Below are positions 24,121 to 35,300 of a DNA stretch of 64,000 bases, piece after piece (the stretch's first letter is position 1; each line of letters opens with the position of its first letter). The DNA lies in contig CM067081.1 in the NCBI GenBank assembly GCA_034008185.1, positions 87,068,765 to 87,132,764 on the forward strand. The letters run 5' to 3'. Source of the stretch: Gorsachius magnificus (taxonomy: Eukaryota > Chordata > Aves > Pelecaniformes > Ardeidae). Below the pieces are notes generated by a model that worked only from the letters and a program-made list of their open reading frames with translations, did not search any database and was not told the DNA's origin. A program made the position numbers and the translations under genes.

Positions 24121-24690
24121 GCAAGAATGGCCTTACTGATTGAGACCAGAGGTCCACCAAGCCAAGTACTCTGTCTTTAACACTGACCAACAGAAAATAG
24201 AGAAAAAGCAAAAGACAAGCAAATTCTCCTGGGTATGCCTGCTGACCTTCCAGACACCCATGGCTTAGGCACTGCTTGAGCTAGGGTGTCTTTTCATGCC
24301 TAGTAACCCTTTGTGGAGGTTTTTTCCATCCAAAAATGTATCTAAAAGTTTCTCGAATTCATGTAAACTTTCCTGTACACAATGCTCAGATACAATTTGT
24401 TCTGAAGTTGAACTACATGTCATTCAAAAAAACACCTCCTTTTTCTTGGACCTGTCCTCTGGCCGTTTCATTGGATGCCCCTGCTTTTTAAATTATGATC
24501 TTGCAGACTTCCATCACATCCTCCTTTGATTTTGTTCTTCCAGGCTGATGACTTCTGATCTATATACTGTTTTCTTGTCCTGATGGTGTTTCTGCCTTGA
24601 GTGGTATTGATCTTCTCTGCATCCTTCTCTGTGCCTGGTTCTACTGTATCCTCCTGGAAACAGCATATAGTTGTGATGAGCAATTGCTGC
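24121..24690 (-). mobile_element. Ancient CR1-superfamily LINE 3' relic
   Basis: The plus strand begins AAGAATGGCCTTACTGATTG AGACCAGAGGTCCACC at 24123, the reverse complement of the conserved 3' end of the old reptile-type CR1 ('...ggtctgacccagtatggccattctta'). Moving right, further landmarks appear in the correct order: GACCTGTCCTCTGGCCGTTT CATTGGATGCCCCTG, the GATCTTGCAGACTTCCATCA CATCC block ('gattttatagacctctatcatatcc') and a CCAGGCTGATGA segment. The copy is 5'-truncated, heavily substituted and inactive. The right boundary is approximate because similarity fades. This family is distinct from the younger CR1 copies at the window ends. Confidence 0.75.
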
Positions 24691-25718
24691 TTGAACAAAG
24701 ATTTCTCATTCATATGTGAAGTGATTCCTCTTCATTCTAATGAGTGCTTTCCCCTCTCTTTTAGTGGCTGGCACACATTTTGCATGAATAGCTTTGAATC
24801 TTAATATTTCCTACCATTTACAACTGTATTTATTGAGTTTATTTGTACCCATAATAGTTCTTGTCAGATTACTACGGCATTTTTGAGAAAGGGAATCTTT
24901 TCCCTTTTCTGTGTCTCTTTTTCAAACTGTTTGTGTGCCCGAATCCACCAGTGATGAGCCACAAGTTTAGTGTTACTTTCAGAGTGTGTGTGAGCCATAA
25001 TCAACAATTTTGAGCTGCAATTAAGAATGGTCCATTGAGTCCATTAAAAAGAAACAAATACAAAATGGAAGGTTGAAATACTATAAAATTACATTGCTTC
25101 ACTGAGCGGGCAAGGAAGCTTATTGCTGAAGAAAAGCTAATGGAGATATATTAGCAAACAGGGAAGTGCCCAGGAGATAATGAATAAAGAATTTTAGACT
25201 TTTCTTGGCAACATGGATTTTCTCTGTAAGGAGTGGTAGTGATAATTTCTTAGTATGGAGAGGGAGCTAGCAGCAGTATTTGACTTCATTTCTGTTTTGT
25301 GGTTTGCAATGCCTGTTACAGAATAATCATAATTCAGACTGGATCAAAGATGAGTTTAATGAACCAGGGACTTCATTAACATTTTGCATGCTATATCTCA
25401 CCACTGGATTAAAATACCTTTCATGTTCTTTAAGAAGAAAATGTGTCGGCCCTCCGTAGGACAGCCTGAGAATCCCAGTTGGAGTTGGTACCATAGGGCC
25501 AAGATTATACAAAGCAACAACAATCGTTATCCCTTCCACTTTGCCTGCGTCTCTGCTTCAAAAAAGTTTAATGATTCACATATTCATGCTTAGCTGTGAA
25601 AACTGATTTACGTTTTTATCCTTTTTCTCCCCTGTACTCTGTAACTCCTGGGTTTGAATGGGCTTCGAATTCTGTTTCTCTTACACCCTTGCAATAATAA
25701 TATTAAAGCATTATAGGT

Positions 25719-25754
25719 ATGCGTGTGTGTGTGTATATATATATATATGTATGG
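25719..25754. repeat. Microsatellite (TG)n(TA)n
   Basis: Compound dinucleotide repeat: about seven GT units then eight to nine AT units. Confidence 0.9.
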
Positions 25755-26939
25755 TTTTTCTTTTTGCTTGAGAGCTTAAATAGTGGAAAACATTTTGTTC
25801 TACTTCTTCTGTCAGGAAACAGCTGCTGTTTTTTTCTTTTCAGTCCAGCCTGATTTACACTGGTGTGCAATGTGGACCTGAGGGAATGGGGGGGTCCCAG
25901 GAGAACCCTGGAAGACTAGGCTCATTTTACCACTGTTGACAGAGCAATAGGAAAAGTCAGGACAGAGACTGTTTTTCTTGAACACGATGTTCTTGCACCC
26001 ACCATCTCTTCAGGACTAGTTGCCACCAAGTATTTACCAGTCAACCCTTGGTGGCAGAAGCAGCAGCCAGTCTGGCTTTCTGAAGCTCTGCTGGAGACAG
26101 GGTAGGACCAATGATGATCCGTTTTCACCTTCTACAACCTGTTACCCTAGATGAGAGCTTAAGCTGCTGATGGCTCAACCCTGCAACACCCTATAAGAAT
26201 GGAAGGGTTGTATTCTGCAGCCTTTCCTCAGTCAATCTAGATCACCTAAGTATAAGGCAAGTCAAATCCAGGATTGTTAGAGAGGAAGAGCACATTTTGT
26301 GAAGTTTCTAGTAAAAACTGTAATGATCTTATGCACCTGGTACAAATTACTCCGTAATTCTGTTGGACTTGAAAAGATAAACACCCAAACTACTGCATTT
26401 CATACACTTGCATGGGTGAAGAGAAGTGAACCAGGTGATTGAATGACTGCAGGGAAGCTGCTTTCATGTCATTTGATGGTAGAAATTAGCTAGGAAATTG
26501 CTCAAAGGCCTGGTTTTAAGTTACACAAACTTAGAATTAGAAGAACATTCTGTACTGTATGAAGGAAAACATATCTGTAACATTTGGTACAAGCTAACAT
26601 TAGTCAGGGTAATTAAATTCAATGTTTTAAAAAAAATTAATGGGTGTTTTACTTCAAGTGCTTTAGGAAGCATAGAAATGGGAGGAAAAGAGTATTGCTC
26701 TACCACGTTTTCTTCTTTCATGTTTTCTGGTATGTTAATTTGCCGGTATCAGAGAAGTGGCTAGCTGGGTGGATTCTCCTGATTTCAGGTAGTTTTCAGA
26801 AACAAATTACTCCCCTAGGAAGATAAACCACATTGTGAAAGTCATGTAAGAATTTAAAAATAGAACTGACTCAAAAAGGATTTTCAGTTCCAAGAGAAGT
26901 ATTGATTGATTGTTTACCTTGAAAGTCATTGGAAAGATT

Positions 26940-26978
26940 AAAAAAAAAAAAAAAAAGAAAACCCACACCCCTCCCCCA
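26940..26978. repeat. Poly-A run followed by A/C-rich stretch
   Basis: Seventeen A, then GAAAACCCACACCCCTCCCC. No retroposed body was recognised to its left. Confidence 0.85.
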
Positions 26979-27255
26979 TGTTCTTTGAACAAGATTGACA
27001 TTTTTCATTGCAAGGCAAATTCTAGACACCTCCACGTAGGGCGAATTGAAAGAGAAGTGGTAGAAAGCTGTTTTCTTGTCTTTCCTGCGTTCCAGGGACT
27101 TGGAGAATCAGGTACCCATCAAAATGTTGAGGCCAGCAGGAACAGTGTAATGCCTGCTTGGCCAGCCAAGCTCTACAGCCTGCCACCTGAGGATGGGACT
27201 GGGACCTCTGAGATAGGCGAGGCAATTCTCCTGGTCAGTTTTGGGAAACAGGGAT

Positions 27256-27468
27256 TTAAGTATCTTTCGGAATCTTCAATATCTGTGTCCTCTGTGCAGC
27301 CAAGCGGGACTCTGCAGCTGCTTGATAAAACGCGCGCGAGCTAGCCCGGTCCCACCAAATCCCCAGCACGATGGCCAGCACAGTTACAGGGAAAGCAATA
27401 AGGTAACCCACGCTGATAAGCATATGGCCCATGCTGCGTGTGAGATAGATAAAAGAGTTTCTCTCCAT
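27256..27468 (-). CDS. Candidate coding exon or small membrane protein, unknown
   Basis: I do not recognise this protein. The minus strand holds a 70-codon ATG-to-TAA frame that looks like coding DNA: mixed third positions with many C and G, and CpG-containing codons kept (GACCGGGCTAGCTCGCGCGC) in otherwise CpG-poor surroundings. The peptide starts MERNSFIYLTRS, then has one strongly hydrophobic segment at about residues 13-38 (MGHMLISVGYLIAFPVTVLA, IVLGIWW). A basic/alanine-rich tail follows (RLAAQRTQILK), the pattern of a single-pass or multi-pass membrane protein fragment. An in-frame stop lies 14 codons upstream of the ATG and no strong splice acceptor is visible there. It would therefore be a first exon, a very small protein, or a piece of a retrocopy. 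Its CpG content could instead reflect a regulatory patch with a fortuitous frame. Confidence 0.27.
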   Translation of the reverse strand: MERNSFIYLTRSMGHMLISVGYLIAFPVTVLAIVLGIWWDRASSRAFYQAAAESRLAAQRTQILKIPKDT

Positions 27469-28542
27469 TTCATTTTGTGCTTTTAAATCAGGGCTGTATT
27501 TTTTTGTTTAGTTCTTATTTTTTGTGGAAGCATTGTGTAAATATAATAGCTTAGTGATCATGGACATTTTGAAAATGCTGAAAAATAGTTTGGTCTTTGG
27601 CCTAGGGGGACTTACACTTGCTCTGTCAGCTCTTGCGGTAACTGCTTTGGCTGATGCCTCATAAAACCATCTGATTACATGAAGAAACAGTGAAAACTGT
27701 GATATCTCATTACATAGCATTGAATATTCCCCTCAGCCATATGGTAATTGGCCAGGTCTCTCCTTTTACTTAGGAGCTTGTACTATGTCAGGAAAGCCCC
27801 AAAGCAAAGCAATTCACACAGAATTTGGAGTTGTGCAGTAGCAGACTGGCCTTTTATCCCCCTGTCTTCAGGTGTTTGTAGGAGCCAAGCACAAGCTAGC
27901 CCACAGCATAGCAGAAGTATGTGATATTTATTCACATAGATAAATAAGAAGAAAAAAATCTGGCCTACAAAATTTACTATTTAAATTAAATTAGTAACCG
28001 TATGAATACTGACAATAGGCCATGCTAGATAAGATGGGGTGATTGTGGTAAGTGCTTTTGAAAGTGATTTTATTAAAAGAAATAGATCTTACAATTAATT
28101 TTCTGTTATGTGGCACATTCCTTTTTTTGTAAAAACAGTTATTCTTTACCTTTCTCTTTTTACTGGGCAGGCAAGAGAGTGGGAGTAGATTGTGCTATGG
28201 TAGAAGCGAGCAGAGGAAAGCTCGCTTGCTGGAAGCAGGGGGATCAAGCCAAGCTACAGAACTCATCCTGGCAAGCGGAACTTGTTCTCACGCAACCCAG
28301 TTTTGGGAGTGAAAAGCCTTTGCATTTGTGTATTGCATGCATGTTGTTAGAGGGTGAGTTGACGCCTTCTATATTTGGCCCTCCAACAGTACACTGATGA
28401 GTTCAGAAAGGAGTCAGGAGAGGTGTGTGCAGCAGTCTCATTATAAGGGCAGCTTAAATATCAGGTTTTGCAGCCCAGAGAATCAGCAAAAGAAGTGACA
28501 GTGTTATCCTTGAGTCGAAATTAAAAGTAAAGAACAAGTTGG
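27469..28542. other. Unique non-coding sequence
   Basis: Nothing recognised; only short frames without motifs. Confidence 0.5.
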
Positions 28543-28610
28543 TGTTAATGGAATAGATAGACTTAACAAATCACCTCAGGCATCATCAAGGCAATTTGTT
28601 GCGAAGCCTT

Positions 28611-28712
28611 ACAGAGGGTTGCGGACGTTCCAAGACAAGCTGGACTAACGAGGACGGCCAAACAGAGGGTTGTGGGCATTCCAAGATAATATGGACAAGA
28701 GAGAAGGAAACT
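28611..28712 (+). repeat. 51-bp tandem duplication in LTR-like element
   Basis: ACAGAGGGTTGCGGACGTTC at 28611 recurs as ACAGAGGGTTGTGGGCATTC at 28662, followed in both copies by CAAGA..A...TGGAC. The first 40 bases align with six or seven mismatches, then the copies diverge. Duplicated enhancer-like blocks are common in retroviral U3 regions. Confidence 0.75.
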
Positions 28713-29010
28713 GAAGGAAAGGTAATTCCAGCAGGGGGAGATTGCAACCACCGCCCCAATTGAGGAATGAAACAAGTACACACACCACCACACCACCCCC
28801 ATACACGGGCACAGTGAATTAAAAGAATGCTATAGCTTTAGTAGTGAGATGACTAGACTGACAGCCAGGGAAGGTGAGTGTGCAAAGGTAGGCCAATGAA
28901 TATGTATTAGACATGTGTGGAAAATGTATTTACGATGCATAAATAAGAGAGTAAAATCTAAGCTTGGTGTGCTTGATTTGTGGAAATATTCCACCTTTCA
29001 CCTGGTGCCG

Positions 29011-29016
29011 AATAAA
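29011..29016 (+). terminator. Polyadenylation signal AATAAA in LTR-like element
   Basis: Canonical hexamer 64 bases after the TATA-like box, a short-R arrangement. Functional use is unproven. Confidence 0.4.
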
Positions 29017-29075
29017 GCAGTATCTCCTCTCTAAACTGTCTTGGTTTCAGGAGTTTTTATTTCCAGGTAGCAACA

Positions 29076-32000
29076 ACAAAACACTTAATAGAATGTGCCT
29101 AGTGCTATTTATTTAGGACAATCTCTGTTAATCAACCAGAAAGTGAAAAAAAAGAGTGATCATTTGAGATTTACACAGCAAAATCACAAAATAGAGAAGT
29201 AATTTTCTGGACACTGGGTACCGGAGAGAAAAGCAGGTAGTTGGTTAGTAAGCACTAGACTATAAGAAAATGTAGGAACTGTAAGTAGCAGTTCCAAAGA
29301 GATGGATCAGCCAGTGTCAGCTAATGAATACCTGCAGATATCATCTCTATCCTGTATTTAAAATCAATTCACCTTAGAAGAAACTGTGTGGATCTTGAAC
29401 AGATTTTTATGTAGGCAGTTCTGAGAGTGAGATTGAAGTTGTATGCCCCTTACCTGGGACCATATAAAGCTAATCACTAAAAGAGGTCAAAGCTGATGTC
29501 TCTCTCATAATTTTGGATATTAACATTTTTATTCTAAAAGGTTTTAGAGAGAAATATTGATGTAAATATGTAAGTTCACACAAATAAAAACCCAATGAAT
29601 ATTTGATGATGAAAAAAAAGATCAGACATGAATTTTCACAGTAAAATATAAAATGATGATAACAGAACTGGATCAAAGAGAGATCTCTCAAAATTGCAGT
29701 GCATTTCCAATAGGAGGGGTTTTAATGAAGGAGCACAATAGTGAAGTGAGCATGACGGCTGAAGATTTCTGAGACCTGTGAATTTAAAGCTGCTTCTGGA
29801 CTTGATTGTATTCTTGCTGTGTTCAGTAAATTTATTTTGGCATTAGAGCCAAAGGGCAAAAACCTATTTGTTAAAAAATATTGTTAAGGAGAATCAGAAA
29901 TGACGACTCATGACTGAACTCTGGGATTAGTCAGCAGGCAGCTGTCTTTGACCCTGAAATGCAAAGAAGACACAGGACTGTGTGGGAGTTGGGGAGAACT
30001 CTATCATGACTTGGCTGGCACCCACCTACTCATGTAGATGCATTTTAGATGCACATTCTGGAAATCAGTCTTTTGGGGGGCCTGCTTCCTTATAATGCAG
30101 TTAAATTGCCCTGCAGGAAGGGGATATGCCATGAGGAGCAAATGGGATGTTTATAAGATCATTTATGTTACGCAGCAGTCAGGAGATAGAAAAATAACCA
30201 TGTCAACTATTATGAATTTATTAAACACCTAATGATTGACTGTGACATTGATTTTAATATGCAAATTAAGGTACACACGTTTAGTGTCAGCAGAGAAGAA
30301 TGACAATGAGAACCAGTGATGATTAAAAATCCCATAGTATACCTGGGAAGGAAAGGTATTCTACTCTGTGTGATAGGTATGGTTGACAGAAAATGTGGAA
30401 AGAGCACAAGCAAAGGAGAGATGTGTATGCTGTGTTTTTTGAAGAGGAATGAGGCATGGTATGAATATAAAAAGAAAAATGTAAGAATGGTTGTCTTTGG
30501 ACTAACATACATGACATTGGTCTGTGCATAACATAAGCTTACTATAAAGTATCTGTAGCCTCATTACACACTACAGATATCAGTATTCAAGTGACAGAAT
30601 AAGTCATACTGGAAAAAAAAAAATCTTTTAGTTTTCTGGTTTATGTACTGTAACTATTCACATAAATGCTATCGGTTCTTATTAGAATTGAGATATATTT
30701 CATATGGTGATCTGAATTTGTTATGCTGCCCATAAGTCTCCCAATTGTGAATTGCTGTAAAGTCAAATTAAATTTGGTTGCTTTCAAATACCTCAAATAG
30801 TAGAAATGTTGGAAATTGTATTGTTTCTGTGCTACTAACTGGATTTATGTTGAGGAACTTTAAACAAATATATGTGCATATCTTTTATGGCATGATAAAT
30901 GAATTACATAAAGCATCCATGTTCAGTATAGGTTTTAATTAACCTTAATTAATTTGGATTGTGCTTAGCCTCTACCTTCCTGCAGAGCAGAGCAGGCGAC
31001 TCCTACATTCTGTGATGGGCCAGTCCTTATGCTCAGGGTTGCACGGGCTGTGCTTCCTAGCAGCAGGTCACTGAGATGGCAGCGCCCTGTTTTCAAGAAG
31101 TTGGCCAATAGTATCGGGCAGGCTTGATTTCTTCCTCCATTAAGAGTCAAGGACATAGCCATCACCGCCAGGACAACTGGGAAGTCAGGTGAGACAGAAA
31201 AGCACTTCTACTCCCTCCTGCAGGACACTGTGACTACGATGGGGCTAAATGCCATAGCCTATTCCTGAGAAAGCGCCCTGCACATTTACCAGGCAGATGG
31301 TGAGCCTAGAGCTAGACTGATGATTCCACTTAGGATATTTCCACAGATGTTTGTGGGCAACGCAAAATATGTTGTACTTTTCATGAGATTTTTCTATTAC
31401 CTGGTGAAAAATGCCTCAAATGGTTGCAGGATGGGAACAGAAATATCCCTTCAAGGGTTTTAAAGACTCAGCTGCCATATTGTTCTACAAAAAAAACCTA
31501 TCACAGAGAAATTTCAAGTTGGAGCTAGGATGAGGAACATCTGTATTTCGACTGTGTATTTTGAAGTAATTTCCTATTATTTTGTGTAAAGTACCTGCGT
31601 TAGTGACAGGCTGTCCATCACTGACACATTGCTGCACATTTAACATCCAGGATTTATAGCTTCCTTTGCTACTTTTTATGCCACCAGTGGGACTGCATAT
31701 GTCCTGTGGCATGCCTTTAATTAATTTGTCTTTATCCATCCTATTTGGGGACAGACAGAGGAACTTAATATATTATTACTAACTAATGAGCAAATTCTAC
31801 TTTCTGATGATTAAATTTTCAAAAGTAATTTGAAATATAGATTGTACATCCTTCACAGGGAGACATCATCAGATGGACTTCATTAATTAATCAGCAACAT
31901 TCAGTGCTTAGCATGGCTATGCAGGTGTTGGAGTAAAACAACCATTGTTTGAAGTTGGGTTTCACGTATTTCATTGTTTCATAGGAAAATAGCCCAGGGC

Positions 32001-33008
32001 TTATTTTCTCTGTGATGTTAGCTGCGTTTATAACTCAAATCCCATACAGAAGGAAAATGCCTTAACCTTAATGTGTGTTAGTACTTCTACGTTGAACTGT
32101 TAGTCTGGATGGCCCAGACCGATCTTGCTTCAAGTTAATACAGCTTATCAGACTGTGTGGATGTGGACTGTATCCGTGCTGGCGCTGCAAGTTGTATGTT
32201 GGTTTTCTGTAATTCCCCATACAAGAAGACAGCCATTTTCTCCCACAGTTCATTCTTGGAAAAGAATAAGTTGCGGCTTAGCTTATGGCAGGAAAGAAAG
32301 TTGTGTGTTATCCCTTTAGAAATCTTTGTGCCAGATGCAAGCGGTGGTAGTGCCTTTCATGGTCTCAGCTCTCCGAGTGCTATCCTGCAGTGCAAAAATG
32401 AGAAGCTGACTCGTGCGGTGAAGATGGACTCCTTATTTTGTGCTTCCTCTCATGTTTCAAAATGTAAGGAACCAAACTTCCTTCCTTCCTTCCTTCCTTG
32501 TGAGGCTGGAGTAGTAGGCATCAGGCCTCTGGTCTCTGCATTGGAGGAGCCCAGTGGCTGATACAGCGGAGCTACCTTGCAGAGGGTGAGGCAGCACAGA
32601 GTAAGGTCAGACACTTCCTTGCTGCACTGTGGTCAAAAGAAGGGACTCAACTTTTGACTATAAAGCACCATCCCAGATGTCTTATCCCCATGGTCCTTCA
32701 GCCTGGAGGACTAGGACCTCAAACAGGCACTGAAATGATGGTTGAAGTTCACACCGTGAAAGTCTTGCCTGCTTCATTGTTTTGCAAGGCTTCTGTTGGT
32801 GCAGAGTGCTTCAGGGCCATTTCTAGGGAACTAGCCACAAGATTGGTAAAGCTCTCTCCTTCCCCTGAGATCCCACTTGCTGGCAGGGAACCTCTGCAGC
32901 TGAACATGAAATTCGTACTGCTGATTATTCATCTGTGTGCTGTTGTTGAAAGTAAAATTGTTAGGGACAGAAATGAGTATGAACAGAAACATGCTGACTA
33001 AAGAAATA
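29076..33008. other. Unique non-coding sequence
   Basis: No gene recognised. A 134-codon plus frame at 32157-32561 runs across a TTCC microsatellite and has no domain. The rest holds only short frames. Confidence 0.5.
32478..32499. repeat. Microsatellite (TTCC)n
   Basis: Five uninterrupted tetranucleotide units, giving an LPSFLPSFLP-like spurious peptide. Confidence 0.9.
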
Positions 33009-33060
33009 GCTTGGAATTAGAAGATGTGGGTTGTAGTCCTGGCTCCGGACCACTTACAAT
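33009..33060 (-). repeat. Short MIR-like relic
   Basis: GGAATTAGAAGATGTGGGTT GTAGTCCTGGCTCCGG resembles the reverse complement of the MIR-type 'ggaatcagaagacctgggttctagtcctggctctgcc' region. It is short and diverged. Confidence 0.4.
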
Positions 33061-33599
33061 CAAATAAGGTAAACAGCTTAAGTCTGCTGGGAATTAACAC
33101 AAAGTCTCTATGGATTGAAATTCTCCTCTGGACTTTGCCCAGTTTTGTGGCAGTGATAAAGACAGCTTCATGGAGATGGCGGAGATCACACTGACAGAAA
33201 AGACAAGCAGCATGTGTAGCCCCAAGAGGGAAGGGTCAATGTCACGATGGGATGTGTGATGCAGAGAATAGTTTTTAGACCCTGGAAATCGTCTTAAAGA
33301 AGGCATTGGAGCAACATGAAAAGAAAAAGGTCTTAATTATCCTGATCCATGACTGAGTTCAGAATGTTACTGATAAATAGCCATGATACAATAATTATCA
33401 CAGTGCATTCAGATTTAGCCCTTTCCATGCAATGATAGAGCACTACACGAAAATCAAGATGTTACTTCCAAGGAATGAAAAGGAAAAGCCAAAAGAAAAA
33501 AATTTTTTGTGGCATAACATGGAGATTGCTTAAATATAATATAATGGAACCTCATATTAAATGTATTTCATTTATGGAAAAAGAAAACTTGTAAAGGAA
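33061..33599. other. Unique non-coding sequence
   Basis: Nothing recognised; the A-rich right end may already belong to the decayed LINE that follows. Confidence 0.5.
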
Positions 33600-35300
33600 C
33601 TCCAAATAAGTCTTCAGAGTTAAACATCAGAGTAAGGGGGATTACTAGGAGTTAAAAGACCTAAAATAAACACCACATTCAAATGGAAAAAGAACATAAA
33701 CAACCTAAATGTAAAGTTAATAACAGGAAAAAAAAAGACTTTGGGGAACAATTTTCTAAAGGCATAAAAATTAAAAATATACTTATTTGTCAGATGTATT
33801 AGGAAGCCTGTCAGAAAGACTGTGGGGCCAATAGATGGTCATGGTTTAATAGGAGCTCTCACAGGGTAAAAATGCAGGAAAATCAAACCAATTTTCAGTG
33901 AGCATCACCATTAAGAAGACATTGAAACTAGAGGGTTTTGTGTTACATGGATTGGAGTTTAAAACAGAACTTTCTCAAGCAAAGGTGTCAAAAGAATGAG
34001 ATTTAGAAGAAATAGATGGAGTAAATGCAGACCAATTACCAGAATCAGGTGCTATTTACTTGGCAGCCCTAAGGGACCATAAATATGAAAAGGGAAACTT
34101 TCAGCTATGCTATGGAGTCTATTGATTAAATCAGTTGTGGTGCTAGATGAGAGTGAAATGGCAAATATAAATCAAACTTTTAAAAAGGATTTAAGTGGAA
34201 TGGGAAAATCAGAAAGCTTAAGACAACCTATACATTTTGTAGTGTGTGAACTGTTAGAAGCCATCCTAGGACTAATAGACAAAAGGGTAAGTACAATATA
34301 ATGAGGGAGAACCAACACAGTTTTTGAAAGGGGTTTAGTGCCTTGCAAATCTATTAGAGTTGTTTGATCATCATTGAATACACAGAAGAAGTGATCCAGT
34401 TGATACTCTGCCGAAAAGCTTTTTGACAAGGTCCTTTGCTGAAAGCTCTTAAAGAAATGAAGTTGTGGTAGGATGAGGAGAAGGTCCTCTGGATATTAAT
34501 AACTGTTTAAAAGGTAGGAAATAAATAGAAAGTAGGAATAAATGGTCAAATTTCATAAGGGAGGAAAGTGACAATGGAATTCCTTAGGCATCTGTACTGA
34601 GGTCTTTACTGTGAAATATACTAATAAATAATTATACAATATATAATTAAAGTGTTATGTGTCTGCATGATATTATACATATATGTATACACATATCAGA
34701 TGACATCATTACATTAAATTTGTATTCTGTATCTACACATGCAAAGTAAAGCACACAGGGAAACCTATCCTACCTATACGCCCACGGTGAGAGGATCTAA
34801 ATCAGCATTACAATACCATGCGAAACAGAGAGCCCAGAGTCACTGGAGATTGTTCTGTAAACACATTAGCTCAGTGCTCAGCACTGTTCAAAAAAGCAGA
34901 TAGAACATTAGGAACTATTGGGGGGGGGGCGGGGGAAATGATGTTTACTGTTTTGCCTTTTCTGTCACTGTGAATAATCATAGTTCATCTACATCCTGAG
35001 TACATTTGTGGAGGTCTGAGCATCACTCCCTGCCTTTAAAAAAAAAAAAAAGTGTAATATAATTATAAAAACATTATAGCTCTCTCTCAATAAATACATA
35101 CTACATGTTTTACCTATATAATGTGGTAAGGATTGCTGGAGTATAGAGCAGCTCCTATGTGAGGAGAGATTAAATACCCTGATATGCTTCAGGTAGGAAG
35201 GGAGAGGGTTGAGAGAACAGAGATGTCATCAGGCAGCAGGTTCCAGACATGCACTTTGTCATTCAGGGCAGAATTAGTCTTGGAACTTGCTGGTATTTGT
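33600..35300 (+). mobile_element. Ancient CR1-superfamily LINE, decayed ORF2 region
   Basis: A long series of weak matches in correct order and spacing identifies an old reptile-type CR1 copy. At 33809-33880 is a block like 'gcctgccagagaatcagtggggccactagatgatc'. At 33987-34090 are the 'aggtgtcattagaggag...accagatggtattcac...aaatatgaa' counterparts. At 34306-34335 GAACCAACACAGTTTTTGAA AGGG corresponds to the QHSFxKG motif. At 34413-34445 the decayed LFDKVL...KLLKK counterpart of the KAFDKVPH box appears. At 34477-34620 come the WL..R.Q..., IREESDNGIP..SVL counterparts, at 34860-34915 the 'ctcagtgct...aaaaaagcaaatagaatgttaggaa' block, and at 35227-35290 the 'ggcagcaggtt...gcagaactt' block. Stops and frameshifts are everywhere, so it is a fossil. 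Both ends are approximate. Confidence 0.78.
34920..34935. repeat. G-run inside the LINE relic
   Basis: Ten G, one C, then five G. Local expansion within the LINE fossil. Confidence 0.85.

Larger units (their letters stand above)
24691..27255. other. Unique non-coding sequence
   Basis: No gene recognised. Includes the TG/TA microsatellite at 25719-25754, a short old-repeat motif at 25844-25872 (CCTGATTTACACTGGTGTGC) and a poly-A at 26940-26956 followed by an A/C-rich stretch. Confidence 0.5.
28543..29075 (+). mobile_element. Probable solo LTR of a second ERV family
   Basis: The segment has the signals of a retroviral LTR in the right order: a directly duplicated U3-like block (51-base period, 28611-28712), CCAAT at 28893-28897, a TATA-like CATAAATAAG at 28938-28947, and AATAAA at 29011-29016. 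A T-rich stretch then ends in a CA dinucleotide near 29075. No coding region of a retrovirus is adjacent. The proposed termini (TGTTAATGG...GCAACA) are guesses, because no target-site duplication was found. It shows no similarity to the LTR at 14698-15674. A non-LTR explanation (a unique promoter-like region) cannot be excluded. Confidence 0.5.

Noticed and set aside
26910..27344. 144-codon plus frame
   Set aside because: Starts in a poly-A tract coding for a lysine run and is antisense to the more plausible frame at 27256-27468.
32157..32561. 134-codon plus frame
   Set aside because: Crosses a TTCC microsatellite and has no recognisable domain or splice context.
34107..34429. Short frames on both strands near 34.1-34.4 kb
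   Set aside because: They fall in the decayed CR1 relic; apparent coding character comes from the fossil reverse transcriptase, out of frame.
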